Shown piece by piece: positions 39,664 to 43,751 of a stretch of 43,751 nt of DNA (its first letter is position 1; each line of letters starts with the position of its first letter). The DNA is from Staphylococcus croceilyticus (GTDB taxonomy: Bacteria > Bacillota > Bacilli > Staphylococcales > Staphylococcaceae): contig NZ_PPRD01000088.1 in the NCBI RefSeq assembly GCF_002902575.1, forward strand, positions 1-43,751. Direction: 5' to 3'. Under the pieces are notes generated by a model. It ran no database searches and was not told the origin of the DNA. It saw only the letters and a list, made by a program, of their open reading frames with translations. Both the position numbers and the translations under genes were made by a program.

Positions 39664-40671
39664 TTGAAAGCAACAAAAAAAGCAATAACCTCAAGTTTAA
39701 CTGTCGCTAGCTTAGGGCTCACTATTTTACATACGCCAGTTGAAGCAAGCGGTGCAGGTACGGGCCCTCTCTCTTCAACAACATCTGCAAATAATTCTCA
39801 AGCAAACCCAAATAATCAAACTCAACAAGTTCCCGTTAATACGCACTATCGCACGGATAATCCTAAATGGACTACAAACTTAACAGGCGAACGATTTAGT
39901 ACAATTGCCCATCGTGGCGCAAGTGGCTATGCTCCAGAACATACATTTTATTCTTATGATAAAAGCCATAACCAATTAGGTGCATCTTATATCGAAATTG
40001 ATTTACAACGTACTAAAGATGGTCATTTAGTAGCTATGCATGATGAAACGGTAGACCGCACTACAAATGAAACTGGTCGAGTTGAAGACTATACTTTAGC
40101 CGAGTTAAAACAACTTGATGCTGGTTCTTGGTTTAATCAAGCAAACCCTCAATATGCGAATGCTAAATATAGCAATGCTAAAGTACCAACATTAGATGAA
40201 ATTTTATCACGTTATGGTACTAATGCGAATTATTATATCGAAACTAAGACACCAGATGTCTATCCTGGAATGGAAGAGCAATTACTCGATACCTTAAAAC
40301 GTCATAATATGTTAACTTCAGATGCTTTAAATAATGGCCATGTGTTAGTACAGTCATTTTCAGAAGCAAGCTTACAAAAAATGCATCATTTAGCACCTAG
40401 CGTTCCATTAATTCGATTATTAGATAAAAATGAATTACCTCAACAAAGTGAAGCGGATTTACAACGCATCCGTTCATACGCAATCGGTGTTGGTCCTGAA
40501 TATAGTGATTTAACTGCGCAAAATACAACTCATCTAAAAGATTTAGGCTTCATTATCCATCCTTTCACAGTTAATGAGGTTGCTGATATGAAACGACTTA
40601 ATCAATACGGTGTAGACGGTGTATTCACTAACTATGCAGATCAATATAAAGCAGTCTCAGCTCAACAATAA
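39664..40671 (+). CDS. glpQ: Secreted glycerophosphodiester phosphodiesterase
   Basis: A 335-residue secreted GDPD enzyme that hydrolyses glycerophosphodiesters to glycerol 3-phosphate and an alcohol; staphylococcal GlpQ is known to feed on wall-teichoic-acid and lipid head-group products. The signal peptide (basic MKATKK, hydrophobic core about 8-24) probably ends at VEAS. A 40-residue Ser/Asn/Gln-rich linker follows. The catalytic GDPD residues are in IAHRGASGYAPEHT (His83, Arg84), EIDLQRTKDG (Glu111, Asp113) and MHDETVDRTT (His126). I chose TTG at 39664, about ten bases after AAAGGA, because it opens a proper signal peptide; an upstream in-frame ATG does not. It has its own terminator. Confidence 0.9.
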   Translation: MKATKKAITSSLTVASLGLTILHTPVEASGAGTGPLSSTTSANNSQANPNNQTQQVPVNTHYRTDNPKWTTNLTGERFSTIAHRGASGYAPEHTFYSYDKSHNQLGASYIEIDLQRTKDGHLVAMHDETVDRTTNETGRVEDYTLAELKQLDAGSWFNQANPQYANAKYSNAKVPTLDEILSRYGTNANYYIETKTPDVYPGMEEQLLDTLKRHNMLTSDALNNGHVLVQSFSEASLQKMHHLAPSVPLIRLLDKNELPQQSEADLQRIRSYAIGVGPEYSDLTAQNTTHLKDLGFIIHPFTVNEVADMKRLNQYGVDGVFTNYADQYKAVSAQQ

Positions 40672-40700
40672 AATTTAATTTAGTTCGAAGATTATAAAAT

Positions 40701-40756
40701 TAAAACACTAGTTATTATCACTACATTTGACCTGTAGTCACATAACTAGTGTTTTA
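40701..40756. terminator. Terminator of glpQ
   Basis: Perfect 15-bp outer stem (40701-40715 with 40742-40756) with a second inner stem (CTACA/TGTAG). A4 and T4 runs lie at the ends of the arms, so it may act on both strands. Confidence 0.85.
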
Positions 40757-40955
40757 TTTAGAATGATAGTATGGTCTTAACTCATTACTTTTCCAAGAAT
40801 TTTACATAAACTTTTGTTATAAAATAACTCATCTATTCAAAGATGAAACATGAAGAGAATCAGAAAGTAGCATAAATATAAAATAATATTTCTTACATGA
40901 TGAGCGATTAATAAATTAACACTTGCGAAAGTAAAAATCCAAACATCAACTAAAC

Positions 40956-40997
40956 AACGCTATAACTTGTTTCTATTTTATAACAAGCTATAGCGTT
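40956..40997 (-). terminator. Terminator of gudB
   Basis: A 16-bp stem (40956-40971 with 40982-40997, one G-U pair, 10-base loop). On the minus strand only a short T-rich stretch follows, so efficiency is uncertain. It lies 22 bases after the gudB stop. Confidence 0.7.
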
Positions 40998-41019
40998 TGA
41001 AAGTTTATTTTGTATAAGC

Positions 41020-42264
41020 TTATGCCCAACCACGGTAGCGTGCTGCTTCTGCAGTACGTTTAATACCTACGATGTAAGCTGCTAATCTCATATCAATTTT
41101 TCTGTTTTGAGCTAATTCATAAATTGTATCGAAAGCAGTTACTAATTTTTCACGTAATTTTTCATTAACTTCTTCTTCTGTCCAATAGTAACCTTGGTTA
41201 TTTTGTACCCATTCGAAGTAAGATACTGTTACACCACCAGCACTTGCTAGAACGTCTGGTACTAATAAAATGCCACGTTCAGTTAAAATACGTGTAGCTT
41301 CAGGTGTAGTTGGACCATTTGCTGCTTCAACTACGATATCTGCTTTAATATCGTGTGCATTTTTTTCAGTAATTTGGTTAGAAATCGCTGCTGGTACTAA
41401 GATATCACAATCTAATTCAAATAATTCTTTATTAGAAATTGTATTATCGAATAAGTTTGTAACTGTACCAAAGCTATCACGACGATCTAATAAGTAATCA
41501 ATATCTAAACCTTCTGGATCATGTAATGCACCGTATGCATCAGAAATACCTACAACTTTTGCTCCCATATCATATAAGAACTTAGCTAAGAAACTACCTG
41601 CGTTACCGAAACCTTGGATAACTACGCGTGCATCTTTAACATCAATTCCTCTACGTTTAGCAGCTTGTTCAATTGCGATTACAACACCTAATGCAGTTGA
41701 ACGGTCACGACCTTGTGAACCACCTAATACGATTGGTTTACCTGTGATGAAACCAGGAGAGTTAAATTTATCTAATGCACTGTATTCATCCATCATCCAA
41801 GCCATAATTTGAGAGTTAGTAAATACGTCTGGTGCTGGAATATCTTTTGTTGGACCTACGAATTGAGAAATTGCACGTACATAACCACGTGATAAGCGTT
41901 CAACCTCATGAATACTCATTTGACGTGGGTCACAAACGATACCGCCTTTACCACCGCCGTAAGGTAAATTAACAATACCGCATTTTAAAGTCATCCACAT
42001 TGATAATGCTTTTACATCATCTTCGTCTACGTCTGGGTGGAAACGTACCCCACCTTTTGTAGGACCTACTGCATCGTTATGTTGCGCACGGTAACCTGTA
42101 AATGTTTTAACTGTACCATCATCCATACGCACTGGGATGCGAACTTGTAAGAATCGTAATGGTTCTTTGATTAGTTCGTACATACCATCGTCAAATCCCA
42201 ATTTGTGTAATGCTTCTTTAATAATACTTTGTGTAGAAGTCACTAAATTATTATTCTCAGTCAT
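41020..42264 (-). CDS. gudB: NAD-dependent glutamate dehydrogenase
   Basis: Oxidative deamination of glutamate to 2-oxoglutarate and ammonia, the main entry of amino-acid carbon into the TCA cycle in staphylococci. The protein is 414 residues. Substrate-binding Lys70 (GPTKGG) and catalytic-region Lys106 (PYGGGKGG) are visible; the NAD Rossmann motif is GFGNAGS, and CDILVPAAISNQI is typical. ATG at 42264 opens with MTENNNLV, as in the S. aureus protein. An in-frame ATG 14 codons upstream would sit at the transcription start of the likely promoter (TACAAT at plus 42311-42316), so I reject it. It follows rocD with no terminator between. Confidence 0.96.
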   Translation of the reverse strand: MTENNNLVTSTQSIIKEALHKLGFDDGMYELIKEPLRFLQVRIPVRMDDGTVKTFTGYRAQHNDAVGPTKGGVRFHPDVDEDDVKALSMWMTLKCGIVNLPYGGGKGGIVCDPRQMSIHEVERLSRGYVRAISQFVGPTKDIPAPDVFTNSQIMAWMMDEYSALDKFNSPGFITGKPIVLGGSQGRDRSTALGVVIAIEQAAKRRGIDVKDARVVIQGFGNAGSFLAKFLYDMGAKVVGISDAYGALHDPEGLDIDYLLDRRDSFGTVTNLFDNTISNKELFELDCDILVPAAISNQITEKNAHDIKADIVVEAANGPTTPEATRILTERGILLVPDVLASAGGVTVSYFEWVQNNQGYYWTEEEVNEKLREKLVTAFDTIYELAQNRKIDMRLAAYIVGIKRTAEAARYRGWA

Positions 42265-42310
42265 GTTCACTTTCGCCTCTTTTTTAACAAATGATTTCGC
42301 TTTCATACTT

Positions 42311-42316
42311 ATTGTA
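42311..42316 (-). promoter_or_regulatory. Putative gudB -10 element
   Basis: TACAAT on the minus strand, with a weak TTTAAA 16 bases upstream. The -10 lies in one arm of a long-range inverted repeat (42312-42320 and 42354-42362). Confidence 0.4.
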
Positions 42317-42362
42317 ACATAAGTGATTGCTTTTTAAAGGGTTTTCAAAATGAATGTTACAA
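42312..42362. repeat. Spaced inverted repeat between rocD and gudB
   Basis: TTGTAACAT (42312-42320) and its perfect reverse complement ATGTTACAA (42354-42362), separated by 33 bases. The centres are 42 bases apart, about four helical turns. The spacing is too long for a good terminator hairpin. Confidence 0.5.
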
Positions 42363-42372
42363 CTTTTTGAAC

Positions 42373-43563
42373 TTATTCAAAAACACTTCTAATTCTGTCT
42401 AATGCGTCATCTAATTCTTCTTTAGAAATTACTAATGGTGGCGCAAATCGAATCACTGTATCATGTGTTTCTTTACATAGTAAACCTTTTTCTTTTAATG
42501 CTTCACAGAAAGGTCTAGCGCTTTCATGCAATTCAACACCAATAAAGAGGCCACGTCCACGAACTTCTTTAATTGCTGGGTGTTCAATTTTTTGTAATTC
42601 TGATTTGAAGTATTCGCCTAATTCATTTGAACGACCAGGTAAATCTTCGTCGATAATAACATCTAATGCAGCAATTGATACGGCACATGCTAATGGGTTA
42701 CCACCAAATGTTGAACCATGTGAACCTGGTGTGAACACATCTAACACTTCTTTGTCAGCTAATACAACTGAAATTGGTAACACGCCACCGCCAAGTGCTT
42801 TTCCTAAGATATAAACATCAGGCTTAACATTATCCCAATCTGTTGCAAATAATTTACCTGAACGGCCTAAGCCAGCTTGAATTTCATCAGCGATAAATAA
42901 GATGTTGTGTTCATCACATAAATCTCTAATTTCTTTAAGATAACCTTCAGGTGGAATATTAATTCCCGCTTCCCCTTGAATAGGCTCTACTAAGATAGCT
43001 GCTGTGTTATCATTAATTGCTTCTTTTAGTTGATCAACATCCCCGAAATCAACTTTGCGGAAACCATCTAATAGTGGACCATATCCACGTTGATATTCTG
43101 CTTCAGAAGATAATGATACTGGCGCCATAGTACGACCATGGAAGTTACCATTAAAGGCAATAATTTCAGCTTTATTTGGTTCAATATCTTTCACATCATA
43201 AGCCCAACGACGTGCAGCTTTCAATGCTGTTTCAACCGCTTCTGCACCTGTATTCATTGGTAATGCTTTGTCTTTACCAGCTAATTTACAAATCTTTTCA
43301 TACCATGCACCTAAATTATCACTGTGGAACGCACGTGATACTAAAGTGACTCTGTCTGCTTGATCTTTTAATGCTTGGATAATTTTAGGATGACGATGTC
43401 CTTGGTTAACAGCTGAATAAGCTGATAACATATCCATATATTTATTACCTTCTGGATCAGTAACCCAAATGCCTTCTGCTTCTGCTACGACGATTGGTAG
43501 TGGCACGTAGTTATGTGCTCCAAAGTGGTTTGTTAATTCAATGATTTGTTCTGACTTAGTCAT
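42373..43563 (-). CDS. rocD: Ornithine aminotransferase
   Basis: PLP-dependent class III aminotransferase, 396 residues, interconverting ornithine plus 2-oxoglutarate and glutamate semialdehyde plus glutamate. The PLP lysine is Lys255 in ILGKALGGG. The pyridine-binding Asp is in [11 protein letters not shown] (Asp226), and phosphate contacts are in [21 protein letters not shown] lies four bases before the ATG. In staphylococci it can run toward ornithine, feeding proline-derived carbon into arginine via argGH, which is encoded nearby. It lies 108 bases upstream of gudB with no terminator, so the two may share transcripts. A cre-like site is upstream. Confidence 0.95.
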   Translation of the reverse strand: MTKSEQIIELTNHFGAHNYVPLPIVVAEAEGIWVTDPEGNKYMDMLSAYSAVNQGHRHPKIIQALKDQADRVTLVSRAFHSDNLGAWYEKICKLAGKDKALPMNTGAEAVETALKAARRWAYDVKDIEPNKAEIIAFNGNFHGRTMAPVSLSSEAEYQRGYGPLLDGFRKVDFGDVDQLKEAINDNTAAILVEPIQGEAGINIPPEGYLKEIRDLCDEHNILFIADEIQAGLGRSGKLFATDWDNVKPDVYILGKALGGGVLPISVVLADKEVLDVFTPGSHGSTFGGNPLACAVSIAALDVIIDEDLPGRSNELGEYFKSELQKIEHPAIKEVRGRGLFIGVELHESARPFCEALKEKGLLCKETHDTVIRFAPPLVISKEELDDALDRIRSVFE

Positions 43564-43704
43564 AATATCTCCCCTTTGCTTAAATTATATTAAAACTAAT
43601 GGCCATACGTGAGCGGCTTTCATGTTTAATACATAGGCATACTTCTCCTTTTTTGAAAAATGAAAATAGAATTAGTCTACTTTTTTAAAGAAGTACACAT
43701 GTTG

Positions 43705-43718
43705 TGAAAGCCCTTACA
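43705..43718. promoter_or_regulatory. cre-like (CcpA) site upstream of rocD
   Basis: The plus strand reads TGAAAGCCCTTACA. It resembles the catabolite-responsive element WTGNAANCGNWNNCW but has C instead of the central G and G at the flanking W. Catabolite control of rocD and gudB is reported in S. aureus; this particular site is an inference. Confidence 0.4.
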
Positions 43719-43751
43719 GATATAATGACATATTACATTGTATTTTTACAA

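Larger units (their letters stand above)
40672..41019. other. Convergent glpQ-gudB intergenic region
   Basis: These 348 bases hold the glpQ terminator (40701-40756) and the gudB terminator (40956-40997). Nothing recognisable lies between them. Confidence 0.7.

Noticed and set aside
42330-42346. Second cre-like sequence upstream of gudB
   Set aside because: It deviates at the central CG and at the conserved C; indistinguishable from background.
8543-43242. Chi-like heptamers GAAGCGG (plus at 22537, 25466, 40450; minus at 8543, 16999, 28992, 43236)
   Set aside because: The ones I found are few and split between strands. No orientation bias can be claimed from a window of this size.
43640-43670. 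CodY-like sequence upstream of rocD
   Set aside because: About 11 of 15 matches; too weak to report as a site.

Overview
The window reads as ordinary core chromosome of a Staphylococcus. It is AT-rich and has strong GGAGG-type ribosome binding sites. Its gene order (trpS, two opp operons, fabF-fabH, clpB, acyltransferase, sufT, HAD phosphatase, cdr, addA-addB, spsB-spsA, pgi, argG-argH, glpQ, gudB, rocD) is, as I recall it, the order in S. aureus and relatives, here in reverse orientation. I cannot name the species from sequence alone. I see no tRNA, rRNA, CRISPR array, insertion sequence, prophage or integrative element, and no convincing undescribed system. What is interesting is regulatory architecture and a few lesions.

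Layout. 1-1.3 kb: trpS. 1.3-12.9 kb: two adjacent oligopeptide ABC transporters on the minus strand, opp4 (order A-D-F-B-C) and opp3 (order B-C-D-F-A). The opp3B permease gene carries a one-base frameshift in a T7 tract. 13-16.2 kb: a small DUF3899-type membrane protein, the fatty-acid condensing enzymes fabF and fabH under a FapR operator, and a small DUF2929/YjzD-like membrane protein. 16.4-21.2 kb: clpB with two CtsR sites, and an OatA-like O-acyltransferase. 21.6-25.9 kb: sufT, a Cof-type HAD phosphatase, coenzyme A disulfide reductase, a small membrane protein and a fumarylacetoacetase-family enzyme. 26-35 kb: addA and addB (double-strand-break repair) behind a LexA/SOS box, then spsB (active signal peptidase), spsA (catalytically dead paralogue) and a VTT-domain membrane protein. 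35-39.5 kb: pgi, divergent from argG-argH. 39.6-43.6 kb: secreted glycerophosphodiesterase glpQ, convergent with rocD-gudB.

How the genes connect. A nitrogen and amino-acid theme runs through the window. Peptide uptake (opp3, opp4), arginine synthesis from citrulline (argGH) and the glutamate/ornithine branch (gudB, rocD) are interleaved. Close matches to the CodY operator AATTTTCWGAAAATT lie upstream of trpS, opp4A, opp3B and argG (14/15, 14/15, 13/15 and 14/15), so much of this window may answer to the branched-chain amino acid/GTP sensor. Cell-envelope functions (fabF, fabH, signal peptidases, acyltransferase, glpQ) and stress or redox functions (clpB, sufT, cdr, addAB) make up the rest.

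Starts. I moved several starts inward to the codon with a properly spaced ribosome binding site. Six genes appear to use GTG or TTG: opp4A, the DUF1516 gene, spsB, spsA, the VTT gene and glpQ. Comparisons with S. aureus proteins are from memory, not from a search.
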